Shown: one piece after another, positions 14,075-22,908 of the stretch
Layout of the letters: every line of letters starts with the position of its first letter
Numbering within the stretch: the stretch's first letter is position 1
DNA from: a bacterium
Lineage (GTDB): Bacteria > Bacillota > Clostridia > Oscillospirales > Acutalibacteraceae
NCBI GenBank assembly: GCA_020626545.1
Contig: JAHKZS010000246.1
Coordinates: 1 to 30,232 of the forward strand
Direction: 5' to 3'
Length of the DNA: 30,232 bases
Notes under the pieces: model-generated
Told to the model about the DNA's origin: nothing
Databases searched by the model: none
Seen by the model: only the letters and a program-made list of their open reading frames with translations
Translations under genes and position numbers: made by a program

Positions 14075-15463
14075 ATGTCAAACACAGAAAACAAAATCCC
14101 GTATAAAATTTATCTAAGTGAAAACGAAATCCCGAAGCAGTGGTATAATCTCAGAGCGGATATGAAAAACAAGCCCGCTCCGCTTCTTAACCCCGGTACA
14201 GGTAAGCCGCTTACCGCTGAGGAAATGAGCGGTATCTTCTGTGAAGAACTCGTAGCTCAGGAGCTCGACGATACTACTCCCTATATCGACATTCCTCAGG
14301 AAATCCGGGATTTCTATAAAATGTACAGACCCGCTCCGCTCGTTAGAGCTTACTGTCTCGAGAAAGCCTTAGACACTCCCGCTAAGATTTACTATAAATT
14401 CGAGGGTAATAATACAAGCGGAAGCCATAAATTAAACTCCGCTATCGCTCAGGCTTATTACGCTAAGAAACAGGGCTTAAAGGGCGTTACTACCGAAACA
14501 GGAGCAGGTCAGTGGGGTACAGCTCTCTCGATGGCTTGCGCTTACTTAGGACTTGACTTAAAGGTTTATATGGTAAAGGTTAGCTACGAGCAGAAGCCGT
14601 TCAGACGCGAGGTTATGCGTACTTACGGCGCTGACGTAACTCCTTCTCCGTCAACTACTACCGAGGTCGGCAGAAAGATTTTAGCCGAGCATCCGGGTAC
14701 TACAGGAAGCTTAGGCTGCGCTATCTCCGAGGCTGTTGAGGTTGCTACTACTAACGAGGGCTACCGCTATGTACTCGGTTCGGTTCTTAACCAGGTACTC
14801 CTTCATCAGTCGGTTATCGGTCTCGAGACTAAAGCCGCTCTCGATAAATACGGCGTCGAGCCCGATATGATTATCGGCTGCGCCGGCGGCGGTTCAAACC
14901 TCGGCGGACTTATCGCTCCGTTTATGGGCGAAAAGTTAAGAGGCGAAAAAGACTACCGTATTATCGCGGTTGAGCCCGCTTCATGTCCGAGCTTTACACG
15001 CGGAAAATTCGCTTACGATTTCTGCGATACAGGAATGATTTGTCCTCTCGCTAAGATGTATACTTTAGGCTCAGGCTTTATCCCCTCGGCTAACCACGCG
15101 GGCGGATTAAGATTCCACGGTATGAGCTCTACTTTAAGCCAGCTTTACGATGACGGCTTAATGGAGGCTGTAGCCGTAGAGCAGACCGAGGTATTCGAGG
15201 CTGCCGAGAAGTTCGCTCGTATCGAGGGTATACTTCCCGCTCCCGAAAGCTCGCACGCTATCAAGGTCGCTATGGACGAAGCGCTTAAATGCAAGGAAAC
15301 AGGCGAGGAGAAAACTATCGTATTCGGTCTTACAGGTACAGGTTACTTCGATATGGTCGCTTACGAGAAGTTTAACGACGGTAAGATGACCGACTATATC
15401 CCGACCGACGAAGAACTCGAGGAGAGCTTTAAACACCTCCCTAAAGTTCCCGGTCAGGAATAA
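14075..15463 (+). CDS. trpB: tryptophan synthase beta subunit-like, TrpB2 type
   Basis: PLP-dependent enzyme that condenses indole with serine to tryptophan. The 462 residues exceed TrpB1 (about 400) and fit the TrpB2/TIGR01415 family, with its N-terminal extension before the catalytic core. Visible motifs: EGNNTSGSHKLNSA with PLP lysine K119, the TETGAGQWG substrate loop (about 143-151), and GCAGGGSNLGG, the phosphate-binding glycine loop. No trpA or other trp genes are next to it. TrpB2 proteins often work without TrpA, so indole salvage is likely. A Trp T-box and a possible leader peptide control it. AAAGGAG precedes the ATG. Confidence 0.95.
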   Translation: MSNTENKIPYKIYLSENEIPKQWYNLRADMKNKPAPLLNPGTGKPLTAEEMSGIFCEELVAQELDDTTPYIDIPQEIRDFYKMYRPAPLVRAYCLEKALDTPAKIYYKFEGNNTSGSHKLNSAIAQAYYAKKQGLKGVTTETGAGQWGTALSMACAYLGLDLKVYMVKVSYEQKPFRREVMRTYGADVTPSPSTTTEVGRKILAEHPGTTGSLGCAISEAVEVATTNEGYRYVLGSVLNQVLLHQSVIGLETKAALDKYGVEPDMIIGCAGGGSNLGGLIAPFMGEKLRGEKDYRIIAVEPASCPSFTRGKFAYDFCDTGMICPLAKMYTLGSGFIPSANHAGGLRFHGMSSTLSQLYDDGLMEAVAVEQTEVFEAAEKFARIEGILPAPESSHAIKVAMDEALKCKETGEEKTIVFGLTGTGYFDMVAYEKFNDGKMTDYIPTDEELEESFKHLPKVPGQE

Positions 15464-15502
15464 TTAAATAAAACTTTTGAAAATTCCCGTTAGATAAAAA
15501 TT

Positions 15503-15535
15503 ACGGCTGTCACGTTTAATGTGACAGCCGTTTTT
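15503..15535 (+). terminator. intrinsic terminator after trpB
   Basis: ACGGCTGTCAC (15503-15513) and GTGACAGCCGT (15521-15531) form an 11-bp perfect stem with a 7-base loop, followed by TTTTC. Confidence 0.92.
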
Positions 15536-15769
15536 CTGTTTTTACAATTACTTTATCTCCCGATAAAGTCTGGAAATTATCACATATACTTTAGCTTTTT
15601 AATGCGTAAAACCGCTAAAAAATTGTGAAAAAATGCACAAGTGAAGCCCTGTTTTTTGCTCACATTTTTTGTGTTCGAAAGTTCACGTTGAAAAAGTGAA
15701 TAAACAGCTCATATAAAAAATTCAACAAATTGTTAAAACCTACGAAAATTGCTCAAATATAGCGATAAT
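15536..15769. other. AT-rich upstream region of the surface protein operon
   Basis: No gene is seen. A perfect hairpin CTTTATC-tccc-GATAAAG (15551-15568) has no T-run. TCACATATAC occurs at 15580-15589 and again at 15890-15899 in the leader. AATGCACAA at 15632-15640 recurs at 15767-15775 beside the promoter. These repeated short words in the promoter-proximal DNA suggest regulator binding sites, but each is short. Confidence 0.35.
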
Positions 15770-15811
15770 GCACAAAATTTACTTGCCGACTTTGTGCGAA
15801 AATGATATAAT
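15770..15811 (+). promoter_or_regulatory. promoter with flanking inverted repeat (candidate operator)
   Basis: TTGCCG (15783-15788), a 17-base spacer and TATAAT (15806-15811). The -35 box sits inside a perfect 7-bp inverted repeat: GCACAAA (15770-15776) and TTTGTGC (15791-15797). An additional related word, AATGCACAA, lies about 140 bases upstream. A dimeric repressor binding there would block polymerase. The regulator is unknown. Confidence 0.6.
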
Positions 15812-15817
15812 ATAAGG

Positions 15818-15949
15818 CAAATAATCATATTGAGAAACTGTATTCAATAGCTCATAATCTGTTTTTTCAAAAGTGATATACCGGAAAAGTCACATATACA
15901 AAATTTACCTTGGAAACAAGGAAGTGACGTCCTGTCACTTTTTCTTGAA
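15818..15949 (+). promoter_or_regulatory. leader RNA with alternative terminator/antiterminator helices
   Basis: The leader of the surface protein operon contains four mutually complementary segments: 1 AAGTGAT (15871-15877), 2 GTCAC (15889-15893), 3 AAGTGAC (15922-15928), 4 GTCACTT (15934-15940). Segments 3:4 make a terminator (7 bp, loop GTCCT, then TTTCTT). Segments 2:3 would break it and enclose a perfect CCTTG-GAAA-CAAGG hairpin (15908-15921). Segment 1 can also pair 4, extended by TTCAA (15866-15870) with TTGAA (15945-15949), to 12 bp with a 4-base bulge. This is an aptamer-plus-expression-platform layout. No known riboswitch class recognised; a fold such as 1:4 plus 2:3 is inferred from complementarity. 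Confidence 0.5.
15922..15946 (+). terminator. intrinsic terminator inside the surface protein leader
   Basis: Stem AAGTGAC/GTCACTT (7 bp, 5-base loop) followed by TTTCTT, about 105 bases before the gene start. It would end transcription prematurely unless refolded. Confidence 0.55.
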
Positions 15950-16050
15950 AAAAATAATTAAATACGGAATAATTAAAGTGTAATATATTGATTTATCGGA
16001 AATTATGAAAACATTATTTAGAAGTAAATTTTAGGAAAGGGAGATGGAAA

Positions 16051-19000
16051 ATGTTAACACGAGTTAAATCGACGGTCAAAGAGAAAAGATCAATCTTTTT
16101 AATAACACTGTTTGTGTTTTTGATTGGATTTGTTTTCGCGTCTGTTATCGCGTACGCTGACAGTTATTGCACCGTTCGTATCAATTACTCTTACGAGGAC
16201 GGTACAGCGGCGCACGATCCGTATGTAGCTGTGCTCCGCTCGGGCGAGAATCTCAATGTGGAAGTTACCAACCCCGTTATCCCAGGCTATGTACCCTACA
16301 CCGCGTTAGAGGGCGGTGAGGTTGCGCGCAAAACTACGCTTGATTACCCCGATATAGAAGGGGACGATACCGTTACGATTTATTATCTTCCCGATAAGGT
16401 TCACTATAAGGTAAGATACTTCTTGCAAAATATCCGAGATGACCTCTATACCGAGAATCTTTCGCTTAGTAACGACTACTATGAGAAATCGGGTTATACG
16501 GGTACATACCCCGAGGAGCTTGAGAATATTCATTTTGACGGATTTACTTCTTTGTTCCATGAGCCCGACTCAATCGCTGCCGACGGTTCGACCGAGTTCA
16601 AGCTATATTACGACCGAAATTATTATCTCGTTAATTTCGACCTGGGTAAAGGCGGTTACGGAGTTGAACCGGTATATGCTAAGCACGGCGCAACTTATAA
16701 TATTTCTACACCTAAGCGTACGGGTTATGACTTTATCGGCTGGGTTAAATCGAATGAAGAAGGACAGTATTTAAACAATAGCGGAACTCCGATTACGGAA
16801 GAAGAAGCTAAGGATATCGCTGATGATTTCAGCAGCGGAATCGTTCCGAAAGGTAATACCTACTATAAAGCCGTGTGGAAGCCTATAGATACAAAATACA
16901 CTATCATATATTGGATTGAAAACCCCGAGAGTACCTTGACAGAATCGGCGTTAGACGGAAAGAGCGCCCAAGAAGCTCAGGACTTACTCGCGAAGAATTA
17001 CTCCGTTGCGACGTCCTACGCTGTTGACAACGTTACTTCGGGTACTACGCTTACGTATGATAATACCGTTTTATCTTATGACCTATTTGAGCACGCGGAC
17101 GAGCTTCAATCGGTTTACGAAAAAATGAGCCCCGCTGTAAAAAAGGATCTCACGGAAAACAGCAGATATTATCATCTTAACGAAAAAGCGTCAAGCTTAA
17201 TATTTACTCAGAAACGCTCAGACAGTATAACGGTTGCGGGTGACGGAAGCACCCAGATTAACGTTTACTACGAACGCAAAGAAATGACCTTGAAGTTCTT
17301 CTACGCTAAGTCCGAGGGCGGTACTGTTACCGTGGATGAAAACGGAAGTAAAGGTCTTGAGGGCGGTAAGGTTTCCTTAACAAGCGGTACCAAGGGCTTC
17401 TCTGTAAATCAACAGGATAAAGCTAACGCTACATTTAAACCGATTATTACACAGCTTCGTAACGCTCCTTTCCAAAGATCTGTTGTCGCAAATCTTCCCA
17501 AAATCGTCAAAGGCGGAATGAAAGTCGATTATATTGACGATACAGAAAAAAACCACAGATACTGGTTCTACGAGTTTAAAGTAAAATACGGCGCAAGTCT
17601 GCACAACGTATGGTATAATGACGCGTTCGATACTCAACAGCGTTCCGATAAACCTAACCAGCCGAACGAAGTTGTACGTTTCGGAAGCTGGGCGGTACAG
17701 GAAGGCTCGAAATATAAGGTCGGTAAGAGCAACTTTACCGTTAAGGGCTTCTTCGAAAAGCTCGATGGTGATATATTATTGACGGATACGTTTATAAATT
17801 ATAACCTTAAGAATACCCCCGGTTTCGACTATACCACATTATACTTCGCGGCATCGTGGGATAATACCGCGGCAAGCTCAGGCGACTGGAACGGCTCCGC
17901 GTCAAAGGTATTTAACTTTACTTATAAAAACTATACCCAGCTTTTACCGTGTGAGGATTACGTTATTGAATCAAAGGGTTGGGATACCTTTTTTAACGGC
18001 GGAGAATATCCCGGAGGATTTTATTCTAAAAACGGATTCTACTTTGAGCCGGGATATTGGGAACCCGGTCAGTATGTAGACGTTATCGAGAACAACGGTG
18101 TAAGATACGGCTTGAAAGCTCAAAATATCGTTGAAACGATTGACGCGGGCGGTAATTACCATACCTTATCTGAACCTAATCTTTCGAATGAGGTAAAAAA
18201 GAACCAGACCGCTGTTTCTATGGTGGGTTATACGTATATTACCGAAGCCAACGTAATTAAGAAGAATTACACCCATTATTATTCGAATGGCAATGAGGTT
18301 GTTACGGAAGATAAGAATCTTAGTACCTACGACATAAACCCTCTTTCGATTTGGTATGATAATGACGGTGAGGGCGGATTTGACGCTAAACATCACTGCG
18401 ACGTAATGTTTTTCTATAATTTCAATACATATAAGCTGAACTACTATAACTACAATGTAATTCAGCATGCGGCGTCTCCGAGAGCTCCTTACGACGGCCC
18501 GTTTAATGCTACATCTTTAAGATACGAGAACCCCGAGTTCCCTGTTGAGGGACTTGAGAATTACTATGTTTTCGAGGGCTGGTATTGGGATCCGTTCTAT
18601 ACTAAAAAGCTTAATTACGATACAGACCGTATGCCCGCCGACGATACTACGTTCTACGCGCGGTGGCTGCCTGTAACTAACGAAGTCAAATTCTATAACG
18701 ACTATCGTTCTTACAGCTTGAACCAAGAGCCTGTTAACTCTTGTACAGTTGATTACAATTCGCTTATTGATACTGCGGATGTTCCGGCGGATGATCCCGA
18801 CGCGGTGCATAAGCTGAATCCGCTTAACAACGCTATGTTCGCGGGCTGGTATTATATTGACGAAAACCGTCAGCCTGTAAGATTCGACCCCGAAACTCTG
18901 CCGGTAACGCGCGACCTTAAATTATACGCGGAATGGGTTTCCAGAGATACCGCTAAGTATCAGGTAACTTATACCGAACAGGGTACAGGTAAAGAGGTAG

Positions 19001-21750
19001 CTCCTCCGTCGACAGGTACGGTATTCGTATCAAAAACCCGTACATTTACCGCTAAGAGCGGCTCTGAACTCAACGAGGAGCATAAGTGGGTAGACGGAGA
19101 GGCTAACTGGTGGCCGACTATGTCGTCGCACTCAATCCTTATTGAGAGCAACGAGGATGGAAAAGAGTTCGAGCCTAATACATATAACTTTGAATATATC
19201 CATAAAGAAAAAGTATGGTATAGAGTACAGTATATTGATAAGGATTCAGGCGAGATACTTTACGACACTCAGGACGACCACACTGCCTTTGCTGTTGTCA
19301 CCGAAAGAGCTCAGTATATTGAAGGATATGTTCCCGATAAGATTTCACGTTCGATAGTTCTTTCGGCTTCGGTAAATAGCGATTCCGAAAAGGCTAAGGA
19401 AGAGGAGCTTAAAAATAACCGAATAATCTTCTTCTATACAAAGAGTAATACAGGTACTCTGTATCAGATAGACCACTATATCCAGAATGCCGACGACAGC
19501 TCTAATTATGAGCTTTACTACAGCGAAAACCAGACAGCTCAAATCGGCGATACTGTTAACGCTTCCGATATTTACTCGCGCGATACTTGTACAGCTCTTT
19601 TAGACAGAGGCTATACGATTGACGAGAGTAAAACAAGCATAAAAGTTAACGACGAGGAAACGGCGTTGAATACAAGCGTTACGTTGGACGGTAATGTAAC
19701 GGTTATCTCGGTTTACTATAATCGAAAAGCTTATAAGTACACCGTTAAGTATTACGATTACGAGGCTGAAAAGCTTTACGACAACGATCCTACGCTTTGG
19801 GACGGAGAAATTAAAGCTCCCGAAACGTTCGACGCTCAGCCCGTAGGTAAGATAGTTAATGTAGACGCTCCGTCGTCGCTTAGATACAACGACGCTAACT
19901 ATACCCGTATAAGCGACCGTCAGCTTACGGTAACTATCCGTACCGATAAAGATCCTCCCGAAACGAATATAATAAAGGTTTACTATAAGAGAGACAGCCA
20001 GCGTAAACTCAGCTATCGTACGTACTGTGAATTAGACGCTGACGACGCGGAAACCTATGCGGTGCTGTCTTCTTCTCAGGAACTCGTCGAAAAAGCCGAG
20101 GAAATCAAGGGCTGTACCGTGACACCGATGTCCGATGACGAGCTTGAAAGTAAGTATATATTTAAGGGTTGGTATTTAGATCCTATAAACTATAGGACTG
20201 ATAGTCCGATTAGTACCAGCTTAACTTATAAACCGAACGAAATACCGGGCGCGGATATTACTTATTATGCCGTATTCGAACAGGTTAAAGTTCATATGAA
20301 CGTAGAGATCCGCTACAATGACGACGGTGTTTATACCAACGACGAATCTTCGAGTTTAGATACCGACGGAAATATGACGGGATACAAAGTTGAATTCGAA
20401 TCGCCGTCCGGATACAAGTGCGGAAACGATACTCCGTACGCTAAGAACAGTAAGTTTAAATTCAGAATAAATAAGAATGACGAAAGACTTTATAAATACG
20501 AGTTTACCGGTTGGTACGAAGAACTCGAAAGCGGAGAGATAATCCGACACGACGACAATAATTCTATGACAGTCGATAATAACCAGAGAGTCCGTAATTA
20601 CCGCTATATCGCGATGTTTAAGAAGCTTCCGCTTCCTGACTCTATGAATTATGAGATTAAGTTCAGGTTTAAAACCCGTCAGTACGGCGTGCAGGATTTC
20701 GTAGTTAAAGATACGCTTACTAAGGATAAGCTCTCCGAAAGTCTTAATGATAAGGGCGCTTATGAGCTTAGCGATGAGTTCATTATGGCGTTAGCTCCGT
20801 TCGAGAGTAATCACGGTGAGACGTTATGCTGGACTGATAAGAATATCGTGAAGGACTCGAAGGCTTCGCCCGATACTATGTATACCGTAGTAACCGCCGA
20901 ACAGGAAATTAAAAAGGTTCACGTTAATTATCGTCTTAACGAGTCGGGCGCTTATACTACCATTCAAACCACCATAGGCGCTAACCGTGAAACAGACCAA
21001 AAGCTTGCCGCTTTGGATTTACGTGATAATAAAAACTTCAGCTATTGGGCGATTAGAAAATCCGAGGACGGAAAGGTAATAGCTAAGTGCTATGACTCTT
21101 GGTTTACTTTCTGTATTATGGATGACTACTTTATAAGCCCTGTGTTTAATGATTCGGACAGCAGTGCAGAGGATACCGAAATCGTTCTGACTCACCTCGA
21201 TTATTCTCGAAACCGCTGGACTGACGAGGACGGTAATCTTTTCCCGAACGGAAGCACCGACTTAATGTACACCGATTTCGAGATCGCTTTTGGCGGCGAA
21301 AATAATAAACTTAGAAACGACGGCGACTATACAGCGGGCGTAGTGCTTGAGTATTGCGCTTCACTGCCCGCCGATAAGGAATTTGTCGAGGGCAAGGATT
21401 ATAACTTCGCTTCAAACGAAGCTAATCTCAAAGAGGCTATAAAGAATAAATCGACCGTTTATTCTTATAACGATACTAAACGTCGTTCTATCTCGGTAAA
21501 TAATATACCTAATCTAAGCATTACTAACAAAAACCGGGTTGAGTTTGCTAAGCCGTTTACCAATAACTACACCGAGTCAAATGGCACAAAAACTTATAAA
21601 AACAGAAACTATGTATTAAAGGCGACAGCCTACTTAATCGACAAAGACCAAAACGTAACCCTCAGTAATTCCGTCTACGTTTGTATGAGAAATATAGGCT
21701 CTCAGGACAACGCGCTGGACAATATGAAGGTAATTACTACTACTGATTAA
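16051..21750 (+). CDS. giant secreted InlB B-repeat-type surface protein
   Basis: 1899 residues. A basic N-terminus and hydrophobic segment (about 14-36: FLITLFVFLIGFVFASVIAYA) form a signal peptide with likely cleavage after AYA. The rest is a series of beta-rich modules. InlB B-repeat/Flg_new units are marked by a hydrophobic strand then GYxFxGW (e.g. TPKRTGYDFIGW, YYVFEGWYWDPFYT, AMFAGWYYI, YIFKGWYLDP, YEFTGWYEE). MucBP-like units show VRYIDKDSGE/YYxRK pairs. No LPXTG motif, C-terminal membrane helix, dockerin or SLH domain is seen; the end is NMKVITTTD, so how it stays at the surface is unclear. Ribosome site GGAAAGGGAG precedes the ATG. It is first gene of a three-gene unit. Adhesion or a structural role is inferred. 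Confidence 0.88.
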   Translation: MLTRVKSTVKEKRSIFLITLFVFLIGFVFASVIAYADSYCTVRINYSYEDGTAAHDPYVAVLRSGENLNVEVTNPVIPGYVPYTALEGGEVARKTTLDYPDIEGDDTVTIYYLPDKVHYKVRYFLQNIRDDLYTENLSLSNDYYEKSGYTGTYPEELENIHFDGFTSLFHEPDSIAADGSTEFKLYYDRNYYLVNFDLGKGGYGVEPVYAKHGATYNISTPKRTGYDFIGWVKSNEEGQYLNNSGTPITEEEAKDIADDFSSGIVPKGNTYYKAVWKPIDTKYTIIYWIENPESTLTESALDGKSAQEAQDLLAKNYSVATSYAVDNVTSGTTLTYDNTVLSYDLFEHADELQSVYEKMSPAVKKDLTENSRYYHLNEKASSLIFTQKRSDSITVAGDGSTQINVYYERKEMTLKFFYAKSEGGTVTVDENGSKGLEGGKVSLTSGTKGFSVNQQDKANATFKPIITQLRNAPFQRSVVANLPKIVKGGMKVDYIDDTEKNHRYWFYEFKVKYGASLHNVWYNDAFDTQQRSDKPNQPNEVVRFGSWAVQEGSKYKVGKSNFTVKGFFEKLDGDILLTDTFINYNLKNTPGFDYTTLYFAASWDNTAASSGDWNGSASKVFNFTYKNYTQLLPCEDYVIESKGWDTFFNGGEYPGGFYSKNGFYFEPGYWEPGQYVDVIENNGVRYGLKAQNIVETIDAGGNYHTLSEPNLSNEVKKNQTAVSMVGYTYITEANVIKKNYTHYYSNGNEVVTEDKNLSTYDINPLSIWYDNDGEGGFDAKHHCDVMFFYNFNTYKLNYYNYNVIQHAASPRAPYDGPFNATSLRYENPEFPVEGLENYYVFEGWYWDPFYTKKLNYDTDRMPADDTTFYARWLPVTNEVKFYNDYRSYSLNQEPVNSCTVDYNSLIDTADVPADDPDAVHKLNPLNNAMFAGWYYIDENRQPVRFDPETLPVTRDLKLYAEWVSRDTAKYQVTYTEQGTGKEVAPPSTGTVFVSKTRTFTAKSGSELNEEHKWVDGEANWWPTMSSHSILIESNEDGKEFEPNTYNFEYIHKEKVWYRVQYIDKDSGEILYDTQDDHTAFAVVTERAQYIEGYVPDKISRSIVLSASVNSDSEKAKEEELKNNRIIFFYTKSNTGTLYQIDHYIQNADDSSNYELYYSENQTAQIGDTVNASDIYSRDTCTALLDRGYTIDESKTSIKVNDEETALNTSVTLDGNVTVISVYYNRKAYKYTVKYYDYEAEKLYDNDPTLWDGEIKAPETFDAQPVGKIVNVDAPSSLRYNDANYTRISDRQLTVTIRTDKDPPETNIIKVYYKRDSQRKLSYRTYCELDADDAETYAVLSSSQELVEKAEEIKGCTVTPMSDDELESKYIFKGWYLDPINYRTDSPISTSLTYKPNEIPGADITYYAVFEQVKVHMNVEIRYNDDGVYTNDESSSLDTDGNMTGYKVEFESPSGYKCGNDTPYAKNSKFKFRINKNDERLYKYEFTGWYEELESGEIIRHDDNNSMTVDNNQRVRNYRYIAMFKKLPLPDSMNYEIKFRFKTRQYGVQDFVVKDTLTKDKLSESLNDKGAYELSDEFIMALAPFESNHGETLCWTDKNIVKDSKASPDTMYTVVTAEQEIKKVHVNYRLNESGAYTTIQTTIGANRETDQKLAALDLRDNKNFSYWAIRKSEDGKVIAKCYDSWFTFCIMDDYFISPVFNDSDSSAEDTEIVLTHLDYSRNRWTDEDGNLFPNGSTDLMYTDFEIAFGGENNKLRNDGDYTAGVVLEYCASLPADKEFVEGKDYNFASNEANLKEAIKNKSTVYSYNDTKRRSISVNNIPNLSITNKNRVEFAKPFTNNYTESNGTKTYKNRNYVLKATAYLIDKDQNVTLSNSVYVCMRNIGSQDNALDNMKVITTTD

Positions 21751-21775
21751 TTGAAAGGATAAGGGGGAGATAAAT

Positions 21776-21931
21776 TTGAAAAAAGAATATATCTCGCCCG
21801 AATTCTTTTATAAGGGCGTAGCGCTCGACGATGTTTTATTGAACAGCGTCGAGGGATATTCCGAGTATATAGCGCCTACGGATCCTTTGGATGATCCGAT
21901 TATAGAGAACGACGATTATATGTGGGATTAA
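21776..21931 (+). CDS. 51-residue acidic small protein, TTG start
   Basis: A short gene between the giant surface protein and the LRR-dockerin gene. It starts at TTG (21776), preceded by a strong AAGGGGGAG ribosome site, and encodes MKKEYISPEFFYKG...DDYMWD. There is no signal peptide or membrane segment; the N-terminus is basic, the rest very acidic (many D and E, Tyr/Trp at the end). The KKxYxxPE start followed by a hydrophobic patch resembles unnamed short proteins of gut Clostridia that I recall only loosely; no family is assigned. Spacing of 25 and 11 bases to its neighbours puts it in their operon. It could be a chaperone-like, modified or regulatory peptide; all are inference. Confidence 0.7.
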   Translation: MKKEYISPEFFYKGVALDDVLLNSVEGYSEYIAPTDPLDDPIIENDDYMWD

Positions 21932-21942
21932 CGGAGGAATTT

Positions 21943-22812
21943 ATGAGAAGTTGTTTTAGAATTATTTGCGTAGTTTTATCTATACTCATTTTAGGCTCCG
22001 TTAACGTCTATGCCGCTGACTCTTACGTAACCTTGGACGGCTTCGCGTTCGATATTGACGAAAGCGGCGGCGCGGTTATTCACAGCTTCGACGACCGTAC
22101 CGATAAGGTAGTTATTCCAAAAACTCTCGCGAGAGCCTATGTAACCGAAATCGACGATTACGCGTTTTTCGAGGATACTTATATAACGTCCGTTTCGTTT
22201 GAGAATGCTTCTAAGCTCAAAAAGATTGGATCGAACACCTTTTACGGTTGTACTGAGCTTAAAGAGCTTATTCTTCCCGATAATTTAGAGGAAGCGGGCT
22301 TCGGAGTTTTTCAGAACTGTACCGATTTAAAATCGGTCAGCTTAGGCGGATTGACCAAAGTTCCGAGCCAGGCATTTTATAACTGTAGTTCGCTTGAAAG
22401 GCTCGATATTCCCGAAACGGTTGAGGCTATAGGCTCGAGAAGCTTTGAAAACTGTACTTCTCTTGAGGATGTTTATATTCCCGACAGCGTGATCTCTATC
22501 GAGGATAACGCCTTTAGCGGTATAGATAACCTGATTATATATTGTAACGAGGGCTCGTACGCCGAAAGTTACGCTATCGCTAATAATATTAAGTACGATA
22601 CTCCGAAAAGCTACGATCTCGGCGACGCTAATCTCGACGGCAGGTTAAATATTCTCGACGCTACGCTGATTCAGAAATTTAAAATCGGCGCCGAAGAAAT
22701 CCCGCTCTACCGAGGCGAGAACTTTGCCGACGTAAACCGCGACGGAAGCGTTACGATTCGTGACGCTACGCTGATTCAGATGAAGCTCGCGCGTCTTATA
22801 GACGAGTTTTAA
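21943..22812 (+). CDS. secreted leucine-rich-repeat (BspA-like) protein with C-terminal dockerin
   Basis: 289 residues from the ATG at 21943, chosen because CGGAGGAATTT lies just before it; a GTG at 21922 would overlap the previous gene. Signal peptide residues 1-25 (CVVLSILILGSVNVYAA). About 45-215 are LRR_5 (BspA/TpLRR) repeats with units such as FYGCTELKELILPDN, FQNCTDLKSVSL and FENCTSLEDVYIPDS. The C-terminus (about 224-285) is a type I dockerin with two calcium-loop/helix duplicates, DANLDGRLNILDATLIQ and DVNRDGSVTIRDATLIQ. Dockerins bind cohesins, so this protein may attach to a scaffold. It lacks a catalytic domain; a recognition or adhesion module is likely. It closes the three-gene unit; a terminator follows. 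Confidence 0.92.
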   Translation: MRSCFRIICVVLSILILGSVNVYAADSYVTLDGFAFDIDESGGAVIHSFDDRTDKVVIPKTLARAYVTEIDDYAFFEDTYITSVSFENASKLKKIGSNTFYGCTELKELILPDNLEEAGFGVFQNCTDLKSVSLGGLTKVPSQAFYNCSSLERLDIPETVEAIGSRSFENCTSLEDVYIPDSVISIEDNAFSGIDNLIIYCNEGSYAESYAIANNIKYDTPKSYDLGDANLDGRLNILDATLIQKFKIGAEEIPLYRGENFADVNRDGSVTIRDATLIQMKLARLIDEF

Positions 22813-22825
22813 TAATATGTAAATT

Positions 22826-22853
22826 GAACTCCGCTTTCGCGGAGTTCTTTTTT
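22826..22853 (+). terminator. intrinsic terminator of the surface protein operon
   Basis: GAACTCCGC (22826-22834) pairs with GCGGAGTTC (22839-22847), 9 bp with a TTTC loop, then six T residues. Confidence 0.88.
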
Positions 22854-22867
22854 GCCGATAAACGCAA

Positions 22868-22896
22868 ATACGGAGCAGTTTTAAACTGCTCCGTAT
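22868..22896 (-). terminator. terminator-like hairpin after the leftward CotH gene
   Basis: ATACGGAGCAGTTT and AAACTGCTCCGTAT form a near-perfect palindrome of 29 bases, 13 bases past the leftward stop codon. The T-tract on the minus strand (ATTTGCGTTT) is weak, so efficiency is uncertain. It lies back to back with the rightward terminator. Confidence 0.65.
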
Positions 22897-22908
22897 CGCA
22901 AATGTAAG

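Noticed and set aside
15818..15949. c-di-GMP (GEMM I or II), c-di-AMP or fluoride riboswitch
   Set aside because: None of the conserved sequence blocks of these classes could be found in the leader.
21922..21942. GTG start seven codons before the LRR-dockerin ATG
   Set aside because: It would overlap the small peptide gene and precedes the CGGAGG ribosome site, which is correctly spaced for the ATG at 21943.
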